64,000 nt of DNA from Chitinimonas prasina (GCF_030160395.1 NZ_BSOG01000005.1:240620-304619), one strand, 5' to 3'. Positions 45,595 to 55,246 are shown, numbered from the stretch's first letter. Translations and numbers: made by a program. Notes: a model not told the origin generated them from the letters alone.

Positions 45595-47067
45595 TTAGCC
45601 CAGCTCGAACAAGGCATGGCTATCACTGCTCAACTTTGCCGGAGTCGCATCCAACTGCCGGTGCACCAGTTCCCCCAGCCGCCGGAGCCTGGTCTCGACC
45701 CGGTCCGACCACGGCTCCCCCGCGCACAGGCGCAGATAGTTGCGGTAGGCATGGCGGGCAGAAAACAACGGGCCGGGGGCGAAACTGATTCCTTCATCAG
45801 CCGACTGCCGCAGCAAGGCCGTGCTGTCTGCACCCTGGGGTAGCTCCACCCAGCACAGATAGCCGCCCTTGGGCTGGGTCCAGCGGGTGCCTGCCGGGAA
45901 ATACCTGTCCAGCCCGTCATTCAACCTGGCCAGCTGGTTATTGCACAGCTTGCGCAGGCGCCGCATATGGTGATCGTAGCCGCCGCTTTCCAGAAAACGC
46001 GCCAGCGTCGCCTGGGTAATGGCTGGGGTAGAGAAGGTATTGATGTACTTCAGTATTTCTACCCTGGAGCGGTAGCGGCCAGGGGCTATCCAGCCCACCC
46101 GCATACCGGGTGCCACCAGCTTGGTATAGCTGGCCACGTACAGCACATTGCCGGTTTCATCAAACGCTTTGGCCGGCCTGGGTCGTTCGCGCCCCTGGTA
46201 GAACTCGCCATAGATATCGTCCTCGATCAGCGGCACCTGCCGCTCGGCCAGCAGGCGCACCAACTGCTGCTTGGCCGTATCGCTCATCAGGCTGCCGGTG
46301 GGGTTGCTGAAGTTGGGCATCAGCACGCAGGCCGCCACACCGCCATCGCGGGTCGCCAGCTCCAGCGCGGGCAAGGAGATGCCATGCTCGGGATCGGTGG
46401 GTATCTCCAGGGCCTTGAGCCCCATGGACTCGAACAACTGCAGCAGCCCGAAATAGGTGGGCGACTCCACCGCCACCACGTCACCTGGCTGGGTGGTGGC
46501 CCGCAGCGCCAGATTGAGCGCCTCTATGCCGCCCGCCGTAATCTGCACGTCATCGGCACTGAGCCGTCCGCCCCATTCCATGGCATGCCGTGCCACTTGG
46601 CGCCGCAGTACTTCCAGTCCACGGGTGCCACCGTACTCCGACAGCAAGGTGGGCGAACGCCTCAATGCCTCATTCATCAGCTTCTGTAGCTGGCTGTTGG
46701 GAAAGCATTCCGGCGCCATCACTGCGTAGCAAAAGCCATGCTGCTTGCCGCGCGTCAGTTGCAGGTAGTCCCACAGGCGCCGGTTGACCGTCACGGCAGC
46801 AGGTTCGGTAGAGGGGCGCGAGGTGGGTGGAGGCTCAACCAGCTTGTGCCGCACGAAAAAGCCAGATTGAGGCCTTGCTTCGATCAGCCCCCGGTCTTCC
46901 AGCAGGCGAAAAGCCTCGGTGACGGTTGACAGGCTGACGCCACGCTTGTCGCGTAGCTCCCGCAGGCTGGGGAGCTTGTCACCGGCACGCAAGGTGCCCG
47001 TCGCCATCTGCGCAGCAATTTCGTCTGCCAGGGCGACATAGAGGGTTGCGGCTCGCTCGTTGGACAT
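45595..47067 (-). CDS. MocR-type GntR/aminotransferase fusion regulator
   Basis: The 490-residue protein fuses an N-terminal GntR winged helix (GDKLPSLRELRDKRGVSLSTVTEAFRLLEDRGLIEARPQSGFFV, about 25-75) to a class I aminotransferase fold (GGIEALNLALRATTQPGDVV; VESPTYFGLLQ; SYTKLVAPGMRVGWI with the PLP Lys in SYTK). Such MocR regulators use PLP or a PLP adduct as effector. The ATG at 47067 has AAGG nine bases upstream. It is divergent from a DUF2917 gene, often the regulatory target of a MocR protein by position. Confidence 0.92.
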   Translation of the reverse strand: MSNERAATLYVALADEIAAQMATGTLRAGDKLPSLRELRDKRGVSLSTVTEAFRLLEDRGLIEARPQSGFFVRHKLVEPPPTSRPSTEPAAVTVNRRLWDYLQLTRGKQHGFCYAVMAPECFPNSQLQKLMNEALRRSPTLLSEYGGTRGLEVLRRQVARHAMEWGGRLSADDVQITAGGIEALNLALRATTQPGDVVAVESPTYFGLLQLFESMGLKALEIPTDPEHGISLPALELATRDGGVAACVLMPNFSNPTGSLMSDTAKQQLVRLLAERQVPLIEDDIYGEFYQGRERPRPAKAFDETGNVLYVASYTKLVAPGMRVGWIAPGRYRSRVEILKYINTFSTPAITQATLARFLESGGYDHHMRRLRKLCNNQLARLNDGLDRYFPAGTRWTQPKGGYLCWVELPQGADSTALLRQSADEGISFAPGPLFSARHAYRNYLRLCAGEPWSDRVETRLRRLGELVHRQLDATPAKLSSDSHALFELG

Positions 47068-47275
47068 GGCGCGCATCCTTGGATGGTGGAGAAGCATATT
47101 GCACCGCAGCATCCCAACCGCCAAGAAACAGTTGCCACCGAAATACACCATGACAGTTGGCGACTGCCCGGCACTGACACGGTAAAAACCAGCACAGTCT
47201 GGCTCTAAAAAGACTTGCCCAGGCGGCGTACGCTGGCCTCACCTGGCAAAAGCCGGGTTAACCCGGAGAACCACC

Positions 47276-47560
47276 ATGTCGCAACACCATACCCTACAAG
47301 CCGACTCCCTACTGACCCTGCCTGCCCGCCGCGGCGCCTGCCTGTGGGTGGAGAGCGGCACCGTCTGGTTCACCGCCGACGGTGCCGATGTGGTGCTGGC
47401 GGCTGGCCAACGCTACTGGATAGAAGAAGACGAACCGCTGCTGTTGCAAGCCATGCACCCCAGCCGTGTGCGCTTGACCGAGCCCCTGCGCACCGCCTCC
47501 GCCATCAGCGGCCTGGAAAGATTGCGCCGTTACCTGCAAAATGCATTAAGTCAAGGCTGA
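47276..47560 (+). CDS. DUF2917 protein
   Basis: The 94-residue protein fits DUF2917 (LPARRGACLWVESGTVWFTADGADVVLAAGQRYWIEED), a small beta-rich cupin-like fold of unknown role found in many betaproteobacteria. GGAG precedes the ATG. It is divergently transcribed from the MocR gene, with about 210 bases between, so regulation by that protein is plausible. Confidence 0.85.
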   Translation: MSQHHTLQADSLLTLPARRGACLWVESGTVWFTADGADVVLAAGQRYWIEEDEPLLLQAMHPSRVRLTEPLRTASAISGLERLRRYLQNALSQG

Positions 47561-47653
47561 ATCTTGCCACTGTCATTTTTTGCTGCTGCCCGGCTAGAAT
47601 GGGGGTTGTCTGCAATGATGCTGGACAACATCTACCTAACCAGGGAGGAAGTA

Positions 47654-48139
47654 ATGGATCAATCGAATCCGTATGCAGCCAGCACGGTTGCTTTGGACAC
47701 CCCAGCCGGCCAGCAGGTTCTGGCTGACCGTGGCGCCCGCCTTATTGCCGTCCTCATTGATGGTTTTGCCGTTCTGGCCTGCATGCTGCCTTTTGGCTTG
47801 GCGTTTATGGTTGGCGACGGCACCGGTGCTGTGGCTGGTATCGCCGGCGGCATCTCCGGCCTGGCCGTCATTGGCCTAGTGATCTACCAACTGATGATGT
47901 TGCATCGCCAGGGCCAGACCATAGGCAAGCGCGCCATGAAGGTACGCATCGTGCGCACCGATGGCAGCCATTGCGGTATCGGCCGACTGATTGCACTGCG
48001 CTGGTTGGTTCCCGCCCTTATCGGCGCCATCCCTCTGGTTGGTGGCCTGTTCAGCCTGCTGGATCCACTGATGATCTTCCGCGAAAACCGTCTGTGCCTG
48101 CACGACAACATCGCTGACACCAAGGTAGTACAAGCCTGA
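47654..48139 (+). CDS. RDD-family membrane protein 1
   Basis: The 161-residue protein starts with the polar motif SNPYAAS, then an RDD domain: LADRGARLIAVLIDGFAVLA (R..D..) and QTIGKRAMKVRIVRTDGS, with four membrane helices. The ATG at 47654 follows GGGAGGAA; a frame extending to 47564 lacks a ribosome site. It is the first gene of the MoxR/DUF58 cluster. RDD proteins may act in transport or envelope maintenance; the function here is unknown. Confidence 0.9.
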   Translation: MDQSNPYAASTVALDTPAGQQVLADRGARLIAVLIDGFAVLACMLPFGLAFMVGDGTGAVAGIAGGISGLAVIGLVIYQLMMLHRQGQTIGKRAMKVRIVRTDGSHCGIGRLIALRWLVPALIGAIPLVGGLFSLLDPLMIFRENRLCLHDNIADTKVVQA

Positions 48140-48822
48140 TGCTGGATGGGCGTCTTGCCCTGCTGACGCCAGAGGGCATACGCCTTTCGCTCACGCCTGC
48201 CGGGCCGGTCAGGCGTGCTTTCGCCTGGACGATTGATTTCGTGCTGTGGCTGATCGCCGTATTCGTGATCGCGATCGCCATACGGTTTGCCATGGGCGAT
48301 AGCAATCTGGGCGAAGGCTTGTTTCTGGTGGTGTTGTTCCTCAGCTACTGGGGCTACCCGATACTGTGCGAAGTCTATGCAGGCGGCAAAACCCTGGGCA
48401 AGCGCTGGATGGGGCTGGAAGTCGTCCGTGAGGACGGCTTGCCAGTAGGCTGGCGCGAATCCTCGCTGCGCAACCTGCTGCTGGTCGCCGATTTCCTGCC
48501 CATGATGTATGCCACCGGCCTGCTCTGCATGCTGTTTGACCACCGGTTCCGCCGCCTTGGCGATCTGGTTGCCGGCACGCTGGTGATCTACAGCCCCAAG
48601 ACCCGCGCCCGCAAGGCTGCGCAGTCTGGTGAGGCGCACCCGCTGCCCTTCCCCCTGACGCCCGAACAACAACGCGCCCTGATCGACCTGGTCGAGCGTG
48701 CCGAGCACTTGCCGCCTTCGCGCTGTCTTGAGCTGGCCGACCTGGCAGAACCCCTTACCGGCCTGCGCGGCGAAGCCTCTCTGGCCCGCCTGCGCGCCTA
48801 TGTTGCTGGATTGACCCGATGA
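48139..48822 (+). CDS. RDD-family membrane protein 2
   Basis: The 227-residue protein begins on the last base of the previous stop (TGATG). It holds an RDD domain (RRAFAWTIDFVLWLIAVFVI; GGKTLGKRWMGLEVVREDG) and a cytoplasmic C-terminal extension after about residue 155 (LTPEQQRALIDLVERAEHL). An RDD gene usually belongs to this MoxR/SpoIIM/DUF58 cluster. Two RDD genes in tandem suggest duplication followed by divergence. Confidence 0.9.
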   Translation: MLDGRLALLTPEGIRLSLTPAGPVRRAFAWTIDFVLWLIAVFVIAIAIRFAMGDSNLGEGLFLVVLFLSYWGYPILCEVYAGGKTLGKRWMGLEVVREDGLPVGWRESSLRNLLLVADFLPMMYATGLLCMLFDHRFRRLGDLVAGTLVIYSPKTRARKAAQSGEAHPLPFPLTPEQQRALIDLVERAEHLPPSRCLELADLAEPLTGLRGEASLARLRAYVAGLTR

Positions 48823-49775
48823 AGCAGGCCCTGTTCGAAGCCCAGCACGAAGCCTTGTGGCAGCGTGTCGCCACCCTGCTGGCTGACAAGCAGCCCAGCA
48901 ATGAAACCCAGTTGCCTGCACTCTACCGCCAGCTCTGCCAGAGCATGGCACTGGCCAGGCAGCGCGGCTACTCGCCCCTGCTGACCGAACACCTGCATGG
49001 CCTGGTACTGGCCATGCATCGCAAACTCTACGGCACGCCGCTGGAGCGACCCATGACCCTGCGCCGCTGGCTGGGCGTGGAGTTCCCCCGCCGTGTGCGG
49101 CAGGAATGGCGGCTCGTACTGCTGGTCTGCCTGGCCTTCTGGGGCGTTGCCGCAGCGGTAGGCCTGCTGGTCTGGTTCCAGCCGCATTGGGCCTATAGCT
49201 GGATGGACTGGCAGGAGCTGACCCGCTACGAGGCCATGTATAGTCCAAGCAAGGAGCACATTGGCCGCGATGGCAGCGACGACGATGTGATGATGTTCGG
49301 CTTTTATATCTGGAACAACGTCTCCATCTGCTTCCGCACCTTTGCCGGCGGCCTGTTCGGCGGCATACCCGCGTTGTTCAGCCTGGTATTCAATGGCATG
49401 CATTTTGGCGTGATCGCCGCCTGGCTCAGCCGCGACCCGGCGGTGGCCGAGGTGTTTTGGTCCTTTGTCATCACCCATGCCAGCTTCGAGATCACCGGCC
49501 TGCTGTTGTCCGGCGTGGCCGGCCTGCGGCTGGGCCTGACCCTGATACGGCCAGGACGCCTGAGCCGCCGCCACGCGTTGATCAGCGCCAGCCGCCATAT
49601 TTTCCCGGTACTGGTGGGTGCAGCCCTGCTGACGGCTCTGGCAGCCTTCTTCGAAGGCTTCTGGTCAGCCTCCAGCCTGATCCCCCCCACGACCAAATTC
49701 ATTGTCGGTGGCATCTGCTGGGCCCTGGTCATTGGCTTCTTCGTGTTTGCCGGACGGGGGCAGCATGAGGCTTGA
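48819..49775 (+). CDS. SpoIIM-like stage II sporulation protein M family
   Basis: The 318-residue membrane protein fits the SpoIIM/DUF95 family: the N-terminal helical part is followed by five to six membrane helices with NVSICFRTFAGGLFGGIPALFSLVFNG-type sequence (about 170-195) and ITHASFEITGLLLSGVAGLRLGLTL (about 220). In non-sporulating bacteria it belongs to MoxR clusters and is not involved in sporulation. It overlaps RDD2 by four bases and the next gene by 11. Confidence 0.9.
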   Translation: MKQALFEAQHEALWQRVATLLADKQPSNETQLPALYRQLCQSMALARQRGYSPLLTEHLHGLVLAMHRKLYGTPLERPMTLRRWLGVEFPRRVRQEWRLVLLVCLAFWGVAAAVGLLVWFQPHWAYSWMDWQELTRYEAMYSPSKEHIGRDGSDDDVMMFGFYIWNNVSICFRTFAGGLFGGIPALFSLVFNGMHFGVIAAWLSRDPAVAEVFWSFVITHASFEITGLLLSGVAGLRLGLTLIRPGRLSRRHALISASRHIFPVLVGAALLTALAAFFEGFWSASSLIPPTTKFIVGGICWALVIGFFVFAGRGQHEA

Positions 49776-51354
49776 TCGACTGCAGCTTGATCTGCGGCCC
49801 CGCTCGCACAGCCAGGCGCTGGACCTGGGCGTGGCATTGCTGCGGCAGTCGTATTTCACCTGCTACGCCACCTGGCTGGCCTTATGGCTGCCCTTGAACC
49901 TGCTCTGTGGTCTGCTGGCCTGGCAGTATCAGGATTGGGCTTTTTTCTTTCTGGTCATCCCCTGGTGGCTGCGCCCCCTGCTGGAGCGTGTCATCGTCCT
50001 GGTGCTGTCGCGTGCCGTATTCGGTCAGCAACTGAGCTGGTGGCAGGCCCTGCGCGCCTGGCCCAAGGAGTTAGGCGGTGGCTGGTTCCGCGTGCTGACC
50101 TGGTGGCGGCTCTTTATGCCGGGTCGTGGCCTGTACCAACCCATCTGGCAGTTGGAGCAAGCCCGTGGCCGCTTTGCCGCTGATCGCCGGCGCGTATTGG
50201 GCCGAGATGGCGCCGGTCCTGCCGCCTACTGGTTTGGCATCGCCTGCGTTCACTTTGAGGCTGTGCTCCAGATAGGCCTGATCTCGCTGATTGGCCTGTT
50301 TACCGCACCGCCCGATGCCATGAACCCGCTGTGGATGCTGTTCGATCAGGAAATCGCCCAGTCACAGCCGGTTTTCCTGATGAGCCTGGCCTGCTATGCC
50401 ATCGCCGTTGGTGTCATGGCGCCCATCTACACGGCCTGCTGCTTCACACTCTACCTGAACCGCCGGGCCGAACTAGAAGCCTGGGATATCGAAATCATCC
50501 TGCGCCGCCTGGCACAGGAGCGCCAGGGCAGCAAATCAATCAAGCTTCCCACAGTAGGCCATACCCTGGCCGTGCTGCTGGCGGTTATGCTTATCCTGCC
50601 ACAAGCCGTACAGGCAGCACCCCAGTGCGAACCGCCCGAAGACAAAAAGGTGGAAGCCGACCTGATAGCCAGGCAGCGCACTCCCGCGCAATCTGCCGAA
50701 CAACAGGCCATACGTACGGAACTGGACAAGGTTTATACCCACGACGACCTGCGCGGCTACCGCTGTGTGCAAACCTGGACGGCCAAGAACAAGACGCCTA
50801 AGGAACCGGAAAAGGAAGACAAGGACGAGGAGGACAAGGGCAAGCGCAGTGAGAAGGTGCCCGATTGGGCGGCCGACCTGACCAAGGCCATCCTCATACT
50901 CGGCGCTATCGCCCTGGTCGCCTGGCTGCTCTACCGCTACCGCGACCGCATAGTCGGCGCCTTCCAGCAGGCAGAGACCCGCAAGCTGCCCGGCGAGGTG
51001 GCCGGCATGGACATACGACCGGAATCCCTGCCCGATGACATTCCTACCGCCGTCAGGAAACTGTGGGCAGAAGGACAGCAACGCAACGCGCTGGGCCTGC
51101 TCTATCGTGCCACCTTGTCGCGGCTGGTACACCAGTACGCATTAGCACTGACCCAGGGCGCCACCGAGGGTGACTGCGTGAAGCTGGCGCAGCAAGCCCA
51201 TCAGCAAGGCGAACTACCCGCCGATACCCTGGCGCTGACCCAGGACATCACCCGCATCTGGCTGGCTGCAGCCTATGCGCAGCAATGGCCATCCGATGCA
51301 GCGCTTGATAGCAGCTGCAGCCGCTGGCAACAAACGTTTGGCGGTGCCGCATGA
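49765..51354 (+). CDS. Membrane protein with C-terminal DUF4129
   Basis: The 529-residue protein has several N-terminal membrane helices, a periplasmic charged loop (KEPEKEDKDEEDKGKRSEK, about 355-375), a further helix (AILILGAIALVAWLLYRY) and a cytoplasmic DUF4129 domain with ALGLLYRATLSRLV and TEGDCVKLA. DUF4129 proteins are constant members of the MoxR/DUF58 cluster. The ATG at 49765 overlaps SpoIIM; an earlier in-frame start has no support. Confidence 0.88.
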   Translation: MRLDRLQLDLRPRSHSQALDLGVALLRQSYFTCYATWLALWLPLNLLCGLLAWQYQDWAFFFLVIPWWLRPLLERVIVLVLSRAVFGQQLSWWQALRAWPKELGGGWFRVLTWWRLFMPGRGLYQPIWQLEQARGRFAADRRRVLGRDGAGPAAYWFGIACVHFEAVLQIGLISLIGLFTAPPDAMNPLWMLFDQEIAQSQPVFLMSLACYAIAVGVMAPIYTACCFTLYLNRRAELEAWDIEIILRRLAQERQGSKSIKLPTVGHTLAVLLAVMLILPQAVQAAPQCEPPEDKKVEADLIARQRTPAQSAEQQAIRTELDKVYTHDDLRGYRCVQTWTAKNKTPKEPEKEDKDEEDKGKRSEKVPDWAADLTKAILILGAIALVAWLLYRYRDRIVGAFQQAETRKLPGEVAGMDIRPESLPDDIPTAVRKLWAEGQQRNALGLLYRATLSRLVHQYALALTQGATEGDCVKLAQQAHQQGELPADTLALTQDITRIWLAAAYAQQWPSDAALDSSCSRWQQTFGGAA

Positions 51355-52742
51355 ACGCCCCACAACGCAATCAGGTCTTGCTGACCGTGCTATCGCTGAT
51401 GCTCTGCGCCGTCAGCGTCTGGGCCTGGTTTCACTATATGGAACGCACCTGGCAGAGCAGCCACTATCGCAGCGAAGCGGCCCTCAGCAACCCCATGCTG
51501 GCCGCTGAGCGCCTGCTTACCGCCAGGGGCCAGAAGGTAGTGGTGCACAACAACCTGACTGGCGCCCTGCGCCGGACTCCGGATGCAGGCGTCATCCTGG
51601 TGGCCAACAACGTCAATGTGATGACGCCCGCCCAGGCCCAACAACTGCTGGCATGGGTGGCCAAGGGTGGCGTGCTGATCAACACGGCGGACACACGGGC
51701 CAACTCCGAAGCCAATGCCAGCGAGGTCGCACCGCTGAGCACGCAGTTTGATACCTGGCTGGAATTCACTGATAGCGACGATGAAGACGCTGCCCAAGCG
51801 GCGGAGCCCACCGAGGCAGACAGCGCAGCCGAAACAACAGCGGAGACGCCAGCCGAGGCCGCCCCCAGCGATGATGGCGAAACCGGTGAGCCGACCATAA
51901 CGGATAACGCTGCCGCACCGCCCGAGGCGGCGGCTGACACCGCTGAGCCTGCGACGGACGACAGCGAGCCCGCCCCGGAAGAGGCCGAAGCACCCGCGCC
52001 AGCCGCTGCGCCCAAAGCCAAGCTGCCCCGCAATATGGTGGAGCTGCAGCTGCCCGGCCTGCCCTACCCACTGCGCATGGCCCGCCAGGGTGGTTATCTG
52101 GACTGGGGTGGTGATGCCCCTGAGCCCGAATGGGGCGATACCGACGGCGAACATATACGTGCCTACCGCCACGGCAAGGGGCAGGTGATCTTGCTCAGCC
52201 ACATGCCGTTTGCCAACGACAACCTGCGTGAAGCCGACCACGGCGAACTGCTGGTAGCGTTGGCCAGCCATGGCAACGCCGACAAGCCGTTCTGGATCGT
52301 GCAGGGCCTGGACATGCCCACCTGGCAGGAAGCCCTGTGGGCCTACGTGCCGCTGGGCCTGATTAGCCTGGGGCTGGCCCTGTTGCTTTGGTTGTGGTCT
52401 GCCGTCATGCGGTTCGGCCCGCTGCTGCCCGACCCTCAGACCGACCGCCGTGCACTGATGGAGCATATCGACGCCAGCGGCCGCTGGCTATGGCATGCCC
52501 GCAATGGCCGTGTCACCTTGCTGCAGGCCATGCGCAACGCCACGCTGGCCCAGCTGCTGCGCCGCTCGCCTGATCTGCAACGGCTGCAGCCTGATGCTCT
52601 GGCGCAGCACCTGGCCGAACGCCATAAACTGCCATTGGAACTGGTGGAGCTGGCCCTGCACAAGGCACCGGCGAACCATCCCATTGATTTCTTCCGACAA
52701 ATTCAAACCCTGCAAACCTTGAGAACCAGCCATGAGCGATAG
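51351..52742 (+). CDS. DUF4350 protein with acidic insert
   Basis: The 463-residue protein has an N-terminal membrane helix (LTVLSLMLCAVSVWAWF), a DUF4350 domain (NPMLAAERLLTARGQKVVVH, VNVMTPAQAQQLLAWVAKGGVLI) and a second helix (ALWAYVPLGLISLGLALLLWLW, about 325-345), then a cytoplasmic tail. Residues about 142-225 are an unusual Ala/Glu/Pro/Asp-rich low-complexity insert that splits the domain. The gene overlaps both neighbours (4 and 11 bases), as expected for a co-translated MoxR cluster. Confidence 0.87.
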   Translation: MNAPQRNQVLLTVLSLMLCAVSVWAWFHYMERTWQSSHYRSEAALSNPMLAAERLLTARGQKVVVHNNLTGALRRTPDAGVILVANNVNVMTPAQAQQLLAWVAKGGVLINTADTRANSEANASEVAPLSTQFDTWLEFTDSDDEDAAQAAEPTEADSAAETTAETPAEAAPSDDGETGEPTITDNAAAPPEAAADTAEPATDDSEPAPEEAEAPAPAAAPKAKLPRNMVELQLPGLPYPLRMARQGGYLDWGGDAPEPEWGDTDGEHIRAYRHGKGQVILLSHMPFANDNLREADHGELLVALASHGNADKPFWIVQGLDMPTWQEALWAYVPLGLISLGLALLLWLWSAVMRFGPLLPDPQTDRRALMEHIDASGRWLWHARNGRVTLLQAMRNATLAQLLRRSPDLQRLQPDALAQHLAERHKLPLELVELALHKAPANHPIDFFRQIQTLQTLRTSHER

Positions 52743-53715
52743 CGCCCCCGTATCCGACCGTTTCACCCAGGCCGTCGAGATCGTCCGCCGCCTCCGCGAG
52801 GAGATCAGCCATGCCGTGATCGGCCAGCAGGCCGTTGTAGACCAGATACTGGCCTGCTTCCTCGCCGGTGGCCATGTGCTGCTGGAAGGCGTGCCTGGCC
52901 TGGGCAAGACCCTGCTGGTGCGCGCACTGGCCAAGACCTTCTCCGGCGACTTCTCGCGCATCCAGTTCACCCCCGACCTGATGCCGGCCGACGTCATGGG
53001 CCATGCCGTGTTCGATCTGAAGAACCAGACCTTCAGCATACGTCGCGGCCCGGTGTTTACCAGCCTGTTGCTGGCCGATGAAATCAACCGCGCCCCAGCC
53101 AAGACCCAATCCGCCCTGCTGGAAGTCATGCAGGAACGCCAGGTCACCATCGAAGGCGAGTCGCATACCCTGGCAGCCCCCTTCATGGTGCTGGCCACTC
53201 AGAACCCACTGGAGCAGGAAGGCACCTATCCGCTGCCGGAAGCCCAGCTGGACCGCTTCCTGATCAAGATCCTGATCGCCTATCCCAGCGAGACCGAAGA
53301 ACTGACCATGCTGCGCGCCGTCACCCAGGGCCGCCTGGGCGACAGCCTGGACGTGGCCAACGTCGCCACCCTGATCAAGGCCGACACGGTGGTGGCCCTG
53401 CAGCAGCTGGTAGCGCAGATCCGGGTGGATGATGCCGTCGCCGAGTACGCCGTGCGCATCGTGCGCGCCAGCCGCGACTGGCCAGGCCTCGCCATTGGTG
53501 CCGGCCCGCGTGGCAGCATCGCGCTGATACGGGTGGCGCGCGCCATGGCCGTGATGGCCGGCCGCGACTTTGTCACCCCCGACGATGTGAAGACCGCAGC
53601 CCTGCCAGTATTGCGGCATCGCGTTGCGCTGGCGCCCGAAAGCGAACTGGAAGGCCTGAGCGCCGACCAGTTGCTGGCGAGCCTGTTGGAACAAACGCCC
53701 GCCCCCCGCGCATGA
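52732..53715 (+). CDS. moxR: MoxR-family AAA+ ATPase
   Basis: The 327-residue ATPase has Walker A GVPGLGKTLL (about 60), the MoxR sensor blocks FTPDLMPADVMGH and TSLLLADEINRAPAKTQSALLEVMQE (Walker B with DEIN), an FMVLATQNPLEQEGTYPLPEAQLDRF box and a C-terminal helical lid. MoxR ATPases are thought to act as chaperones with DUF58 and VWA partner proteins; a DUF58 gene overlaps immediately downstream. The gene overlaps DUF4350 by 11 bases. Confidence 0.96.
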   Translation: MSDSAPVSDRFTQAVEIVRRLREEISHAVIGQQAVVDQILACFLAGGHVLLEGVPGLGKTLLVRALAKTFSGDFSRIQFTPDLMPADVMGHAVFDLKNQTFSIRRGPVFTSLLLADEINRAPAKTQSALLEVMQERQVTIEGESHTLAAPFMVLATQNPLEQEGTYPLPEAQLDRFLIKILIAYPSETEELTMLRAVTQGRLGDSLDVANVATLIKADTVVALQQLVAQIRVDDAVAEYAVRIVRASRDWPGLAIGAGPRGSIALIRVARAMAVMAGRDFVTPDDVKTAALPVLRHRVALAPESELEGLSADQLLASLLEQTPAPRA

Positions 53716-55016
53716 CGCCCAGCCGTCTATTGATCTGGCTGGTCATTGGCTGGGCCGCACTAGGCCTGGCGGCCGGCCCCTTGCCGCAACTGGCGCTGGT
53801 CTGGTGGATAGCCGGCGGCGCCCTGTGCCTGGCGGCGCTGCTCGACGCCATCCTGGGCTGGCGCCCACCCCAGCTGCGGCTGGAGCGGCTGACCAAGCCC
53901 ATCTGGCCGGTAGGCCATTGGGGCGAGGTCGCCCTGGTACTGCACCACGAAGGCGGCCGCAGCGCCCGGCTAACCCTGTTCGACGGCTACCCAGCCGGCT
54001 GGGAGCTGGTGGGCCTGCCCCACCCCACCCGTTTACGGGCAGGCCGGTTTGTCCGCTTCGTCTACCAATTGCGGGCGCCAGAACGCGGCGAGGCGCAGTT
54101 TGCACCGGCCCATGTCCAGCTGACCTCACCGCTGTCGCTATGGCAGCGTCGCCTGCGCTTGGGCGAAGCCAGCACCATCAAGGTCTTCCCTGATTTCTCC
54201 AAGATCATGGGCCACACCCTGACCGCCACCGACCAGCGCCTGCCCCAGCTGGGCAGCATACGCAAACGGCGGCGCGGCGAAGGCACCGACTTCCGCCAGC
54301 TGCGCGAATACCGCCAAGGCGACAGTATGCGCGCCATAGACTGGAAGGCCACCGCCCGCCAGCTCAAGCCCATCAGCCGGGAATACCAGGAGGAGCGCGA
54401 CCAGCAGGTGGTCTTTCTGCTTGACAGCGGCCGGCGCATGCTGGCCCGCGACGGCGACACCTCGCATTTTGACCATGCCCTCAATGCCGTACTGACCCTA
54501 TCGTGGGTGGCCCAAAAACAGGGCGACGCCATCGGCCTGATGAGCTTTGGCCAGGAAGAACGTTGGATGGCCCCCCAAAAGGGCCGTGGCGGCCTGGACA
54601 GGCTGATCTCGGGGGTATATGACCTGCATGCCGGCGAAGTGGCGCCCGATTACCTGCAGGCCGCGCAACGCCTGCTGGACAGGCTGAAGAAGCGCGCCTT
54701 CGTGGTACTGATCACCAATCTGCGCGACGAAGACGACAACGCCATGCGTGAGGCGCACCGCCTGCTCTCGGGCAAGCATCTGGTCATGTGTGCCAGCCTG
54801 CGCGAAGCCTCGCTGGACGACACCCAGGCCGCTGCGGTGCCGGATTTCAACGGCGCACTCAGGTTGGCAGCCACCGAGCACTACCTGGCCGAGCGGCGCG
54901 AAGCCATCAAGCGCCTGCGCATGCCCGCCCACAGCCTGATCGATGTGACGCCACAAAGGCTGGCCGCCTCGTTGGTGGATCGCTATCTGGCAATCAAGGA
55001 GAGTGGGCAGTTGTAG
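53712..55016 (+). CDS. DUF58 protein with VWA-like domain
   Basis: The 434-residue protein has one or two N-terminal membrane helices, a beta-rich segment, and the DUF58 core: RRRGEGTDFRQLREYRQGDSMRAIDWKATARQ (about 195-225) followed by a VWA-like domain starting QVVFLLDSGRRMLARDG. The VWA metal motif DxSxS is altered to DSGRR, as in many DUF58 proteins. It overlaps moxR by ATGA and is its predicted partner, possibly moved to the membrane. It is the last gene of the cluster. Confidence 0.93.
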   Translation: MTPSRLLIWLVIGWAALGLAAGPLPQLALVWWIAGGALCLAALLDAILGWRPPQLRLERLTKPIWPVGHWGEVALVLHHEGGRSARLTLFDGYPAGWELVGLPHPTRLRAGRFVRFVYQLRAPERGEAQFAPAHVQLTSPLSLWQRRLRLGEASTIKVFPDFSKIMGHTLTATDQRLPQLGSIRKRRRGEGTDFRQLREYRQGDSMRAIDWKATARQLKPISREYQEERDQQVVFLLDSGRRMLARDGDTSHFDHALNAVLTLSWVAQKQGDAIGLMSFGQEERWMAPQKGRGGLDRLISGVYDLHAGEVAPDYLQAAQRLLDRLKKRAFVVLITNLRDEDDNAMREAHRLLSGKHLVMCASLREASLDDTQAAAVPDFNGALRLAATEHYLAERREAIKRLRMPAHSLIDVTPQRLAASLVDRYLAIKESGQL

Positions 55017-55206
55017 TGGGGATAAGGCCGGCGTTGCTGGCCGCCTCCTGGCTTGGCAGATAATGCTTACGGCAAGCTATGCAGCCTGTTACCAAGGCAG
55101 CTGGAGAAATTTCCGCTCGTGCAGCGTTACCCGGATACCCTCTATCCATCACACTAGCCAGCGACAACTGCCACGCCAGTCAACGAGCACTTTGGTTTCT
55201 ACCAAG

Positions 55207-55246
55207 GGGCTCCCGCAACGCTGCAAAAGCATGATTACGGGAGCCC
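55207..55246. repeat. Inverted repeat after the DUF58 gene
   Basis: GGGCTCCCG and CGGGAGCCC are perfect nine-base arms separated by 22 bases, in the 262-base gap between DUF58 and the convergent phosphatase gene. It may act as a weak terminator or as a processing hairpin, but no T-run follows on either strand. Confidence 0.45.

Noticed and set aside
48819..49775. SpoIIM and (57762-59324) SpoVR as evidence of sporulation
   Set aside because: Both families are widespread in non-sporulating Gram-negative bacteria, in MoxR and prkA clusters respectively.
55207..55246. Nine-base inverted repeat as a Rho-independent terminator
   Set aside because: No T-run follows on either strand and the loop is long; listed as a repeat only.
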